Assembly: GCA_005885025.1 (NCBI GenBank)
Contig: VAYC01000015.1
Span: 1 to 19,429, forward strand
Reading direction: 5' to 3'
Length of the DNA stretch: 19,429 bases
From: Actinomycetota bacterium
GTDB lineage: Bacteria; Actinomycetota; UBA4738
Positions 1 through 7,169 of this stretch are shown in pieces. A program made the position numbers and the translations under genes. A model generated the notes under the pieces. That model saw only the letters and a list, made by a program, of their open reading frames with translations, was not told where the DNA came from and did not search any database. Position 1 is the first letter of the stretch, and every line of letters starts with the position of its first letter.

Positions 1-109
1 GGAAGCCCCGTTCGGGGGGTTCAAGAGGAGTGGGATGGGCCGGGAGATGGGTATGCATGCCGTCCAGCTCTACACCGAGGTGAAGAACGTCTTTTTCTCC
101 GAGGAGTAG
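1..109 (+). CDS. Aldehyde dehydrogenase, C-terminal fragment (cut by window edge)
   Basis: Only the last 35 codons are inside the window (frame starts at base 2, stop TAG 107-109). The peptide contains PFGGFKRSGMGREMG followed by AVQLYTEVKNV, which is the typical C-terminal segment of NAD(P)-dependent aldehyde dehydrogenases (PFGGxKxSGxGRExG, then the oligomerisation strand). The catalytic Cys and Glu lie outside the window, so substrate cannot be judged. It is followed after 85 bp by an amine/amino acid permease and a dimethylglycine-type dehydrogenase on the same strand, so an aldehyde produced in amine catabolism (for example betaine aldehyde or a semialdehyde) is a reasonable but unproven substrate. 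Confidence 0.85.
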   Translation, partial: EAPFGGFKRSGMGREMGMHAVQLYTEVKNVFFSEE

Positions 110-130
110 TCCCTAAGCCGCCAAGGGGGC

Positions 131-160
131 TTGAAATGGTCTGGACGTTTCGCCTAGCGT
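131..160 (+). promoter_or_regulatory. Promoter of the permease gene (-35 TTGAAA, -10 TAGCGT)
   Basis: TTGAAA at 131-136 and TAGCGT at 155-160 are separated by 18 bp and lie 35 bp upstream of the permease ATG. A purine-rich ribosome binding site (GGGAGGGGGG, 181-190) follows. This is pattern matching to a sigma70/SigA-type promoter; it has the best -35/-10 pair seen in the window. Confidence 0.5.
137..148 (+). promoter_or_regulatory. Candidate GntR/HutC operator inside the permease promoter
   Basis: TGGTCTGGACGT lies in the spacer between the -35 and -10 boxes. Its core GTC-TG-GAC is an inverted repeat and resembles the GTCTAGAC-type core bound by HutC/DasR-class GntR regulators (9 of 12 bases match TGGTCTAGACCA, recalled from memory). 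The regulator gene two steps downstream belongs to that class. A repressor bound here would block the polymerase directly. The outer arms are not symmetrical, so the call is tentative. Confidence 0.35.
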
Positions 161-194
161 ACGGGCGTCCCGACACGGGCGGGAGGGGGGCAGC

Positions 195-1766
195 ATGGAC
201 AGGAGGGAGCCGGTTCACTCGGACCGGGATTCGGCCGACCTTGCCAGGTTCGGCTACAAGCAGGAGCTGAAGAGAACCCTCGGGGTGTTCAGCTCGTTCG
301 CGGTCGCATTCAGCTACATCTCGCCGTCGACCGGCATCTTCACGTTGTACTTCCTCGCGCTAGGCGCGCTCGGGGGGGTGATGTGGTGGAGCTGGCCGAT
401 CGTCATCGGTGGCCAGTTCCTCATCGCGCTCAACTGGGCAGAGCTGTCGAGCCACTACCCGATCGCCGGCTCGGTCTACCAGTGGACGAAGTACTTGTCG
501 GGCCGGACCTACGCGTGGTTCACCGGGTGGATCTACCTGTTCGCCGGCGTCATCACGGTGGCCGCGGTCGTGGCCACCCTTCCTCTGGCGCTGATCCCGG
601 TGCTCAACTCGGTCTTCAACGTCCACTTGAACAACACCTTGGGGAGCTCGGACCAGCGGGTGGTCGCCTTGATCACGCTGGTGATCATCACGGTCCTGAA
701 CATCTACGGCGTGAGACTCGTGGCTCTGATCAACAACGCCGGGGTCGTCTTCGAGATCCTCGGGATGGTCATCTTCGCCGTCTTCCTGGCCGCCCTGCAC
801 AACCACCAGGGCGTGGGCGTGATCTTCAAGACCGGTGGCGCGAAGATCACCCCGAGCACCTTCCTGGTCGGGATGTTCATGAGCCTGTTCGTCGTCTACG
901 GATTCGATACCGCTTCCACACTTGCGGAAGAGACCCGAGATCCCAGACGAGAGGCACCCAAGGCGGTGCTGGCCTCGATCACCGGTGCGTTCATCATCGG
1001 GGCTTTCTTCCTGTGGGGCACGTTGATGGCCATCCCGGATTTGAAGAAGGCCGTCACCGGATTGTTCGGGCCGCAGACGATCATCGAGTCGCAGCTGAAC
1101 AGCGCGCTCGCCACGACGTACCTGGTCGTGGTGGCGGCGGCCATCTTCATCTGCTGCCTGGCCATCATGACCTCGACCATCCGGCTGTGCTTCGGGATGG
1201 CTCGGGACGACCAGCTCCCGGTTTCCAGGGTACTGGCGAAGGTGAACCCACGGTGGCACACGCCGGTCGGGTCGTGCATCGCCATTGGGTTGTTGTCCGC
1301 GATCCCGTTCATCCAGTTCGGGGGAGCGACGATCATCGCCGTCTCCGCCACGGCCATGATCTACCTCAGTTATCTGCTGGGGAACGTGGCCGTCCTGCGG
1401 GCCAGGCTCAAGGGGTGGCCGCGTGTCAGCGCCCCCTTCAAGCTGGGCCGGTGGGGCAAGCTGGTCAACTTCCTGGGGATCGCGTGGGGTGCCGGCATGC
1501 TGGTGAACTTCTTCTGGCCGGCCTCCACTGGCTCGCTGCGCGTGTACGCCAACCCGAGGCCGAACCAGACGGACTTCCTCGGGACTGGCAAGCCACTGGT
1601 GGACCTCTTCGGGCTGGACTGGCTGAACAAGATCCCAATCATCTGGACGGTCACGGCCTTCATCGTGATCGTTGGCCTGATCTATTACTTCGTGTTCCAG
1701 CGGAACAAGCCGTTCACACCGGTCGTGCCGCCGGAGGAGGTCCCCGACGTGAGGGTGAGCGCCTAG
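195..1766 (+). CDS. APC-superfamily amino acid/amine permease
   Basis: A 523-residue, strongly hydrophobic protein of the length and helix density expected for a 12-helix APC (amino acid-polyamine-organocation) transporter. The N-terminal motif GYKQELKRTLGVFSSFAVAF followed by SYISPSTGIF is characteristic of the APC helix 1 region that binds the substrate amine/carboxylate in the unwound G-containing segment. The cytosolic charged stretch FDTASTLAEETRDPRREAPK (about residues 237-256) is the conserved APC loop. The ATG at 195 follows a GGGAGGGGGG binding site by 4 nt. The protein acts in the cytoplasmic membrane. It lies between an aldehyde dehydrogenase and a GntR-dimethylglycine-type dehydrogenase pair, so uptake of an amine, betaine or amino acid that feeds those enzymes is likely. 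Family assignment is firm; substrate is inference. Confidence 0.9.
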   Translation: MDRREPVHSDRDSADLARFGYKQELKRTLGVFSSFAVAFSYISPSTGIFTLYFLALGALGGVMWWSWPIVIGGQFLIALNWAELSSHYPIAGSVYQWTKYLSGRTYAWFTGWIYLFAGVITVAAVVATLPLALIPVLNSVFNVHLNNTLGSSDQRVVALITLVIITVLNIYGVRLVALINNAGVVFEILGMVIFAVFLAALHNHQGVGVIFKTGGAKITPSTFLVGMFMSLFVVYGFDTASTLAEETRDPRREAPKAVLASITGAFIIGAFFLWGTLMAIPDLKKAVTGLFGPQTIIESQLNSALATTYLVVVAAAIFICCLAIMTSTIRLCFGMARDDQLPVSRVLAKVNPRWHTPVGSCIAIGLLSAIPFIQFGGATIIAVSATAMIYLSYLLGNVAVLRARLKGWPRVSAPFKLGRWGKLVNFLGIAWGAGMLVNFFWPASTGSLRVYANPRPNQTDFLGTGKPLVDLFGLDWLNKIPIIWTVTAFIVIVGLIYYFVFQRNKPFTPVVPPEEVPDVRVSA

Positions 1767-1805
1767 AGCGCGCGGCCGCTCCATTCGTACCGTAGGAGGC
1801 CGGCG

Positions 1806-2582
1806 GTGACCGTCGTGTTGAAGCATCTCCTCCGAAGGGTCGAGCGGGCCGGACCACCGGCGCACACCCAGATCGAGGAGCGTCTGGCGGAGGCGATGGC
1901 GGCCGGCGAGCTGCGCCCCGGTGACCGGCTTCCACCGGAGCGGGAGCTCGCCGAGCGTTTCGGCGTGAGCCGCATGACCCTCCGGCACGCCCTCGACTCT
2001 CTCGCGGGCCGGGGGATGCTCGTTCGTGCCCGCGGCCGTCGGGGGGGCACCTTCGTCGGCGAACCGAAGATCGAACGGGACCTCACCACCCTCGCAGGGC
2101 TCACTCATCAGCTCAGGCGACAGGGCCATCGGGCCGGGGCCCGGGTCCTCGCCGCGCGCGAGGGACCGGCAAGCCGTCGCACCGCAGGCGCACTGCGGCT
2201 CGAGCCCGGGGACCGTGTGTACGAGGTGGTTCGGGTTCGACTCTCTGACGGTGAGCCACTGGCCCTCGAGCGATCGCTCTTCCCCGCTGGCCGCTTCCCC
2301 GACCTGCTCGACCAGCCGCTCGACGCGTCGCTGTACGAGCTGCTGGAACAGCGGTACCGAGAACCTCCCGTTCGGGCGGTGGAGCGTCTGGAGCCCGTGG
2401 TCGCCGACGCCGACGAAGCGGAGGCCCTGGGGGTGAAGGAGGGAGCGCCCCTCTTGCTCGTGGAGCGGGTCGCCTACAGCGCGGAAGGCGTTCCCCTCGA
2501 GTACGCGCGCGACCTGTTCCGCGGGGACCGAACGCGGGTCCTGGTGGAGAGCGGGCTGCCTGCACCAGAGGCCGGCCGATGA
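1806..2582 (+). CDS. GntR-family transcriptional regulator, HutC type with UTRA domain
   Basis: A 258-residue regulator. Residues about 17-82 form a GntR winged helix-turn-helix (IEERLAEAMAAGELRPGDRL, PPERELAERFGVSRMTLRHA, then a wing ending GGTFVGEP). Residues about 95-250 match the ligand-binding UTRA fold, with the typical strings LEPGDRVYEVVRVR, YELLEQRY and LLLVERVAYSAEGVPLEYA. The start is GTG 1806, placed 6 nt after an AGGAGG site (1794-1799). The stop overlaps the ATG of the FAD-GcvT gene (ATGA, 2579-2582), so both are co-transcribed. It probably represses this operon and is released by a substrate or intermediate of the pathway; the ligand is unknown. Confidence 0.92.
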   Translation: MTVVLKHLLRRVERAGPPAHTQIEERLAEAMAAGELRPGDRLPPERELAERFGVSRMTLRHALDSLAGRGMLVRARGRRGGTFVGEPKIERDLTTLAGLTHQLRRQGHRAGARVLAAREGPASRRTAGALRLEPGDRVYEVVRVRLSDGEPLALERSLFPAGRFPDLLDQPLDASLYELLEQRYREPPVRAVERLEPVVADADEAEALGVKEGAPLLLVERVAYSAEGVPLEYARDLFRGDRTRVLVESGLPAPEAGR

Positions 2583-4999
2583 AGGGTGGGGCTCGGGCCG
2601 TCGTGGTCGGCGGCGGAGCGGGCGGGGCTTCGATCGCCTACTGGCTGACCCGGCTCGGGTGGAATGACGTCGTCTTGTGCGAACGGGCCGAGCTGACCAG
2701 CGGGTCCACGTTCCATTCGGCCGGGCTCGTCGGGCAGCTTCGGGGGTCGCTCAGTCTCACCAGGATGATGATGCGGTCGGTGGACCTCTACCGGAAGCTG
2801 GAAGGCGAGGTCGGGCTCCCCACGGGGTGGCATGAGGTCGGGTCGCTCCGGCTGGCCTCGTCCCGGGAGCGGATGGAGGAGCTGGCCCGCCAGGCTGGAT
2901 GGGCGAAGACCTTCGGGTTGCCCCTCGAGCTCATCTCCGCCCGAGAGGCTCAGGAGCGATTCCCTCCCATGAGCATCGACGGGGTCCTGGGTGCGGCCTA
3001 CCTCCCCACCGACGGTTACATCGATCCCAGCCAGCTGACGTTCGCGCTGATCGAGGGGGCCCGCGCGGGCGGTGCGGAGATCTGCACGCAGACCCGAGTC
3101 AGGGGCATCGACGTGCAAGGGGGCCGGGTGGCCGGAGTCGAGACCGATCGCGGCCGGATCGAAGCTGAGGTCGTGGTGAACGCCGGCGGGATGTTCGCTC
3201 GTGAGATCGGGGCGATGGCCGGCGTGAACGTACCGATCGTGCCGATGGCCCACGAATACCTGATCACCAAGCCATCCGGTCTCCCCCTGGACCTCCCGAC
3301 GATGCGCGACCCGTCGCTGCTCGTGTACTTCCGGGGTGAGTCCGGAGGACTGGTGGCGGGCGGCTACGAGCGAAACCCGGCGCCGTGGGGATTGGACGGC
3401 ATACCCACCGACTTCAACAGCAAGCTGCTGGCCCCGGATTGGGACCGGTTCTCCCCGCTCATGGAGAACGCCGTCGTCCGGGTCCCGATGCTGGAGGACG
3501 CCGAGGTCATCCAGCTCATCAACGGGCCGGAGGCGTTCACCCCCGACGGTGAGTTCATCCTCGGCGAGTCCGAGGTCCGGGGATTCTGGGTGGCCGCGGG
3601 GTTCTGCGCCCACGGGCTGGCCGGGGCCGGCGGCATGGGTCAGCTCGTGGCCGAATGGATCGTCGAGGGGTTGCCGGCCTTCGACGTTTGGCACATGGAC
3701 TCTCGTCGGTTCGGCAGGGCCTACCGAAGTCGTGAGTACACGCTGGCCCGGACCACCGAGGTCTACTCGACGTACTACGACATCAAGTACCCCGGACAGG
3801 AACGGCTGGCGGGGCGGCCGCTTCGGCTCTCGCCGACCTACCCGAGACTGGAAGGACTGGGCGCGTCGTGGGGGGAGAAGTCCGGATGGGAGCGGGCGAA
3901 CTGGTTCGAGTCCAACGCTCCCGACGGTGACGATCGGCTTCGTCCACGAGGCTGGGCGGGGGAGATCTGGTCGCCGGCCATCGGCGCCGAGCACCGGGCG
4001 TGCCGGGAGCGGGCAGCGCTCTTCGACGAGACCTCGTTCGCCAAGATCGAGGTGGCCGGCCATGGGGCGGAAGCGTTCCTCCAACGGATGTGCGACAACG
4101 ACGTGGCCAGAGCGGTGGGGAGCGTGGTGTACACATCCATGCTCGACGACCGAGGAGGGATCGAGTGCGACTTCACGGTTACCCGCGTCTCCGAGGATCG
4201 CTTCCGCATCGTCACCGGCACGGCCTTCGGGCAGCACGACCTGGCTTGGATCCGTTCGCACGCGCCCGACGACGGCTCGGTTCAGGTCCAGGACGTGACC
4301 AGCGCCTATGCCTGCGTGGGGCTGTGGGGGCCGCGGGCCCGGGACATCCTCCAGCCGCTCACCACGGCCGATCTTTCGAACGACGCGTTCCCTTACCTGC
4401 GGGCCAGGGAGATCGACGTGGGGCGGGTGCCGTGCCTGGCGCTGCGCGTCACCTACGTGGGAGAGCTGGGGTGGGAGCTGTACGCGCCGATGGAGTTCGC
4501 GCTGGCGCTGTGGGACACGTTGTGGGAGGCCGGCGTGCCGTTCGGGATGGTGGCCGGCGGCTACAAGGCGATCGATTCCATGCGGCTGGAGAAGGGCTAC
4601 CGTGTGTGGGGCGCCGACATCACGCCCGACGTGAACCCCTTCGATGCCGGTCTCGGCTTCGCCGTGAAGCTCGAGAAGGGAGACTTCATCGGTCGGACGG
4701 CTCTGCTGGACGCTCGGGAGCGCGAGCCGGGCCAGGTCCTCAGGTGCCTCCTGCTCGACGACCCTCGATCGGTGGCGCTGGGCGAGGAACCCGTGCGCGT
4801 GGACGGCCTGATCGCGGGGCGCGTGACCAGCGGGGGGTTCGGCTATTCAGTGCAGCGATCCATCGCCTACGCCTCCCTCCCGGCCGGACAAGCCGAGGTC
4901 GGTAGGAACGTGGAGGTCGAGATCTTCGGGACGTGGGTACCAGGAACCGTGGCTCGAGAGCCGCTGTTCGACCCGGCGGGCGAACGGATCCGGGCATGA
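2579..4999 (+). CDS. FAD-dependent dimethylglycine/sarcosine dehydrogenase-type enzyme with C-terminal GcvT folate domain
   Basis: An 806-residue fusion. Residues 1-380 form a D-amino-acid-oxidase-type FAD domain with the dinucleotide motif VVVGGGAGGAS (8-18). The segment SGSTFHSAGLVG puts His46 where dimethylglycine oxidase and mammalian DMGDH/SARDH link FAD covalently; His225 in PMAHEYLIT sits at the position of the active-site His of dimethylglycine oxidase (numbering from memory). An FAO-type linker follows, then a GcvT-like tetrahydrofolate domain from about residue 440 to 805 (GPRARDIL, YVGELGWELY, FDAGLGFAVKLEKGDFIGR). The known family reaction oxidises an N-methyl amine and captures the one-carbon unit on folate. 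Start and stop overlap the regulator before it and the acetyltransferase after it (ATGA both times). Exact N-methyl substrate is not determined. Confidence 0.88.
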   Translation: MKGGARAVVVGGGAGGASIAYWLTRLGWNDVVLCERAELTSGSTFHSAGLVGQLRGSLSLTRMMMRSVDLYRKLEGEVGLPTGWHEVGSLRLASSRERMEELARQAGWAKTFGLPLELISAREAQERFPPMSIDGVLGAAYLPTDGYIDPSQLTFALIEGARAGGAEICTQTRVRGIDVQGGRVAGVETDRGRIEAEVVVNAGGMFAREIGAMAGVNVPIVPMAHEYLITKPSGLPLDLPTMRDPSLLVYFRGESGGLVAGGYERNPAPWGLDGIPTDFNSKLLAPDWDRFSPLMENAVVRVPMLEDAEVIQLINGPEAFTPDGEFILGESEVRGFWVAAGFCAHGLAGAGGMGQLVAEWIVEGLPAFDVWHMDSRRFGRAYRSREYTLARTTEVYSTYYDIKYPGQERLAGRPLRLSPTYPRLEGLGASWGEKSGWERANWFESNAPDGDDRLRPRGWAGEIWSPAIGAEHRACRERAALFDETSFAKIEVAGHGAEAFLQRMCDNDVARAVGSVVYTSMLDDRGGIECDFTVTRVSEDRFRIVTGTAFGQHDLAWIRSHAPDDGSVQVQDVTSAYACVGLWGPRARDILQPLTTADLSNDAFPYLRAREIDVGRVPCLALRVTYVGELGWELYAPMEFALALWDTLWEAGVPFGMVAGGYKAIDSMRLEKGYRVWGADITPDVNPFDAGLGFAVKLEKGDFIGRTALLDAREREPGQVLRCLLLDDPRSVALGEEPVRVDGLIAGRVTSGGFGYSVQRSIAYASLPAGQAEVGRNVEVEIFGTWVPGTVAREPLFDPAGERIRA

Positions 5000-5457
5000 A
5001 GGGGTCTGGTGTGCGCGTTGATCCGCTCCGGGAGGAAGACCTCCCCGCGGCGCTTCCGCTGTTCGCCGGCTACCAGGGCTTCTATGAGGCGACGCCGGAC
5101 GATGCCGCGAACCTCCGCTTCTTTCGTCGGTTCGTCGCGCCGAGCGACGACGGGCTGCTGCTGGGGGCGTGGGTCGGAGAGGAGCTGGTCGGCTTCGCCT
5201 GCCTGTACTGGACGTTCAGCTCGACGCACGCGGCCGAGATCGCCCTCATGAACGACCTGTTCGTGGCCGAGGGGCACCGCGGGCAGGGGATCGGGCATGC
5301 CCTGATCGATGGGGCCGTGGAGGCGGCTCGGCGGCGCGGCATGCACAGCCTCGAGTGGTTGACGGCGGTCGACAACCACCGCGCCCAGCGGCTGTACGAC
5401 CGGACGGAGGCGGCGCGTGCCGCCTGGTACGGCTACGAGATCGGCCCCTTGCAGTAG
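4996..5457 (+). CDS. GNAT-family N-acetyltransferase
   Basis: A 153-residue protein with a single GNAT fold. The acetyl-CoA pyrophosphate loop HRGQGIGHAL (residues 94-103, pattern R-x-x-G-x-G) follows the strand MNDLFV, and the NHRAQRLYDRTEA segment is the usual C-terminal motif B region. The ATG at 4996 overlaps the previous stop (ATGA), which is why this start was preferred to an in-frame ATG 63 bp upstream inside the FAD-GcvT gene. It is the last gene of the operon; it may acetylate an amine or amino acid intermediate, or give resistance to one. The substrate cannot be read from sequence. It converges with the kinase gene; the 23 bp between them contain no clear terminator. Confidence 0.85.
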   Translation: MKGSGVRVDPLREEDLPAALPLFAGYQGFYEATPDDAANLRFFRRFVAPSDDGLLLGAWVGEELVGFACLYWTFSSTHAAEIALMNDLFVAEGHRGQGIGHALIDGAVEAARRRGMHSLEWLTAVDNHRAQRLYDRTEAARAAWYGYEIGPLQ

Positions 5458-5480
5458 CGGCCGCCGAAGCCGGCGAAGCC

Positions 5481-6368
5481 TTAGCCCCGCTCCACCGCCG
5501 ACAACCAACCGGTGAAGCGAGGATCGGCTTCCGCGGTGCGAAGCCGGGCGAAGTTTTCCTCCGCATAGGCTTTGAAGTCGAAGTCGAGCTGGGAGATCCC
5601 CTGCTGCACCACGCCCCACATCGCCTCGAAGAACGCGCCCATGAACCGCATCAATCGAACGGAGGCGAGGTCTCTTCGGCGAACCTCGCCGAAGTATGCG
5701 GCCAGGAGGAGCTCGTCGTTCTCAAGTTCGTACTCGTGCTTGACGGAGAAGTTCCCGAGGTCGAAAAACCGGTCACCCATCCCGGCATACTCCCAGTCCA
5801 CGATCCGGATGCGCCGGCCATCGTGGATGAAGTTCGCGTTGAGCAGGTCGTTGTGGCAGGAGACCACCGGCTGAGGTCCGCGGGCTGCCTCGATCCTGCC
5901 TGCCACCGACCGGGCCCACTGGTAGTCCTCGGGGATGGGAACGCCCCGGGCGCCGGCGGCCAGGGCATAGGACTCGACGACGCGATGGGAGTCGAAGCGG
6001 CTCGGGATGGGCGGCCCCTCGTGGATGGCTCGGAACGCGGGGGCGAGCTGCTCGATCGTCTCCGGCGAACGCATGCGCTCAGGAGGAACCGGCTGGCCCT
6101 CGATGAACCGCGTGACCAGATACCCTTCCGGTTCCACGACCGCGTAGACCTCGGGCCCCACGCCGATGCTGGCCGCCATCCGCGCTGCGGCCTGTTCGGC
6201 TTGGCGGTCGATGCCCAGCAGCTCTGTGTCCTTCCCGCCGATCCGCAGGACGAACGCCTCCCCGTCCACCACCACCTTGAAGTTGTGGTTGGTGATGCCC
6301 CCGCCGAGCGGCTCGAACGACGGATTCCGGCCCGGCCACACCCGCTGGATGATGCTTTGGGCGTCCAC
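5481..6368 (-). CDS. Choline kinase/aminoglycoside phosphotransferase-fold kinase
   Basis: A 295-residue protein kinase-like-fold small-molecule kinase. Visible motifs are the nucleotide loop PLGGGITNHNFKV (20-32), the catalytic Brenner motif CHNDLLNANF (171-180; Asp174 as base, Asn179 for Mg) and the metal-binding IVDWEYAGMGDRFFDLGNF (189-207; Asp191). HND-LLNAN with DWEYAG is more typical of the choline/ethanolamine kinase and LicA branch than of drug-modifying phosphotransferases. The GTG start (6368) is the only usual start codon after an in-frame stop 12 codons upstream. It is transcribed towards the amine-oxidation operon, which fits a choline/ethanolamine theme, but the substrate is inference. 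Confidence 0.85.
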   Translation of the reverse strand: MDAQSIIQRVWPGRNPSFEPLGGGITNHNFKVVVDGEAFVLRIGGKDTELLGIDRQAEQAAARMAASIGVGPEVYAVVEPEGYLVTRFIEGQPVPPERMRSPETIEQLAPAFRAIHEGPPIPSRFDSHRVVESYALAAGARGVPIPEDYQWARSVAGRIEAARGPQPVVSCHNDLLNANFIHDGRRIRIVDWEYAGMGDRFFDLGNFSVKHEYELENDELLLAAYFGEVRRRDLASVRLMRFMGAFFEAMWGVVQQGISQLDFDFKAYAEENFARLRTAEADPRFTGWLSAVERG

Positions 6369-6466
6369 GAAACGGATTGTGCTGGACCCGGCCTCGGGGC
6401 GCTAGGCAGGATGTCAGGCCCAGTGCTTGCGTTGCGGAGATCGTCGCGCGGCATGTGGAGGCTTGT

Positions 6467-6475
6467 TGGTAGATT
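6467..6475 (+). promoter_or_regulatory. Extended -10 promoter for a leaderless greA transcript
   Basis: TGG followed by TAGATT (6470-6475) forms an extended -10 box. Six bases (CGGGGC) separate it from the ATG at 6482, so transcription is expected to start at or next to the A of the start codon. No Shine-Dalgarno sequence and no -35 box are visible. The same layout appears before larB and the fatty-acyl-reductase fusion. Confidence 0.55.
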
Positions 6476-6481
6476 CGGGGC

Positions 6482-7033
6482 ATGAAAGACCAGAACTACC
6501 TGCCTCCCGAACGCCCGCCGCGCAAGCCGGGGCAGGAGCCCAGTGCACGGCTCACGCTCGACGCCTACGTGCGCATGCGCAGGGAGCTCGAAGGGCTGAG
6601 GTCCGATGGCCGGACGAAGATGGCCGAGCGTCTCCTTCACGCCCGGGAGTTCGGCGACATCATGGAGAACGCCGAGTACGACGCAGCCAAGCACGAGCAG
6701 GGATTGATGGAGGCGCGCATCCGGTCGCTCGAGCGCATGCTGAAGGACCCCGACATCATCGAGGTGGTCGAGAGCGACGAGGTGGGGCCGGGAACGCTCG
6801 TGACGCTTCGCTTGACCGACGCCGAGACGGCCGCCGATGAGGACGAGGATGAGACGTACCTCGTCGCACTGTCGGCCGAGGAAAGGGCCCCGGGGGTCCG
6901 GACGGTGACCTCAGCGTCGCCGCTGGGCTCGGCCTTGTTGGGCCGGCGGGTGGGCGACCGTGTGACCTACGAGGCTCCTGGCGGCACGTTCACCTACCAG
7001 GTCGTGCGCTGCGAGGCCTTTCGGCCGTCCTGA
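6482..7033 (+). CDS. greA: GreA-type transcription elongation factor
   Basis: A 183-residue Gre factor that rescues backtracked RNA polymerase by stimulating transcript cleavage. The coiled-coil tip is intact: REFGDIMENAEYDAAKHEQG (55-74) carries Asp59 and Glu62, matching Asp41/Glu44 of E. coli GreA. The C-terminal FKBP-like domain has TSASPLGSALLGRRVGDRV and ends with a P-x-G-x-x-x-Y strand. It is longer than the usual ~158 residues, owing to a 22-residue Pro/Arg-rich N-terminal tail (LPPERPPRKPG) and an acidic insertion (DEDEDE, about 119-124) in the C-terminal domain. The ATG at 6482 is set by the leaderless promoter. Confidence 0.93.
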   Translation: MKDQNYLPPERPPRKPGQEPSARLTLDAYVRMRRELEGLRSDGRTKMAERLLHAREFGDIMENAEYDAAKHEQGLMEARIRSLERMLKDPDIIEVVESDEVGPGTLVTLRLTDAETAADEDEDETYLVALSAEERAPGVRTVTSASPLGSALLGRRVGDRVTYEAPGGTFTYQVVRCEAFRPS

Positions 7034-7035
7034 GC

Positions 7036-7056
7036 ACGCTGATCGTCAAGGGTTGA
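7036..7056 (+). pseudogene. 3' tail remnant of a second cupredoxin gene
   Basis: These 21 bases read TLIVKG plus stop, identical to the end of the intact cupredoxin gene (7533-7553). No matching body lies in front of it: greA ends 2 bp earlier. It is therefore a leftover of a lost upstream copy, or of the duplication event that made the 105-bp repeat. Confidence 0.7.
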
Positions 7057-7090
7057 GCTCCGGCGGGGCGATGTCCGATCGTGTTTCGGC

Positions 7091-7105
7091 TATCGTGGCG
7101 CGGTG
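7091..7105 (+). promoter_or_regulatory. Promoter copy in repeat 1 with GTG start at 7103
   Basis: TATCGT at 7091-7096 is followed by six bases (GGCGCG) and GTG, the same leaderless layout as for larB. The GTG (7103) opens a frame that is one base out of register with the cupredoxin. Transcription from here would serve the cupredoxin, but its translation start is unresolved. Confidence 0.4.
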
Positions 7106-7169
7106 ATCAGGCAGGACGATCGCAAGGACACGCCGCACGGGTCTCGCCTTCGTCCTGGCGCTGGTCGCG

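Larger units (their letters stand above)
7036..7140 (+). repeat. 105-bp direct repeat, copy 1 (between greA and cupredoxin)
   Basis: Matches 7533-7637 at 100 of 105 positions with no gap (constant offset 497). It begins 3 bp after the greA stop and ends inside the signal-peptide codons of the cupredoxin frame. It carries, in order, the last six codons and stop of a cupredoxin gene, a spacer, a -10 box TATCGT, and the GTG start plus about 12 codons like those of larB. It is best explained as the scar of a tandem duplication of the cupredoxin-larB junction. Confidence 0.95.

Noticed and set aside
115..132. Possible hairpin terminator AAGCC...GGCTT after the aldehyde dehydrogenase
   Set aside because: Only five pairs plus a mismatch, no T tract, and it overlaps the -35 box of the permease promoter.
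360..2129. 589-codon open frame on the - strand across permease and GntR genes
   Set aside because: Its translation is rich in Arg, Pro, Gly, His and Asp with no hydrophobic core or motif; it is the complement-frame shadow of GC-rich coding DNA opposite two clear genes.
2474..4261. 595-codon open frame on the - strand opposite the FAD-GcvT gene
   Set aside because: Same shadow pattern; the + strand frame has an FAD motif, flavin His and folate domain.
5458..5480. Possible terminator between the convergent acetyltransferase and kinase genes
   Set aside because: GC-rich with repeated GAAGCC, but no stable symmetric stem and no T tract.
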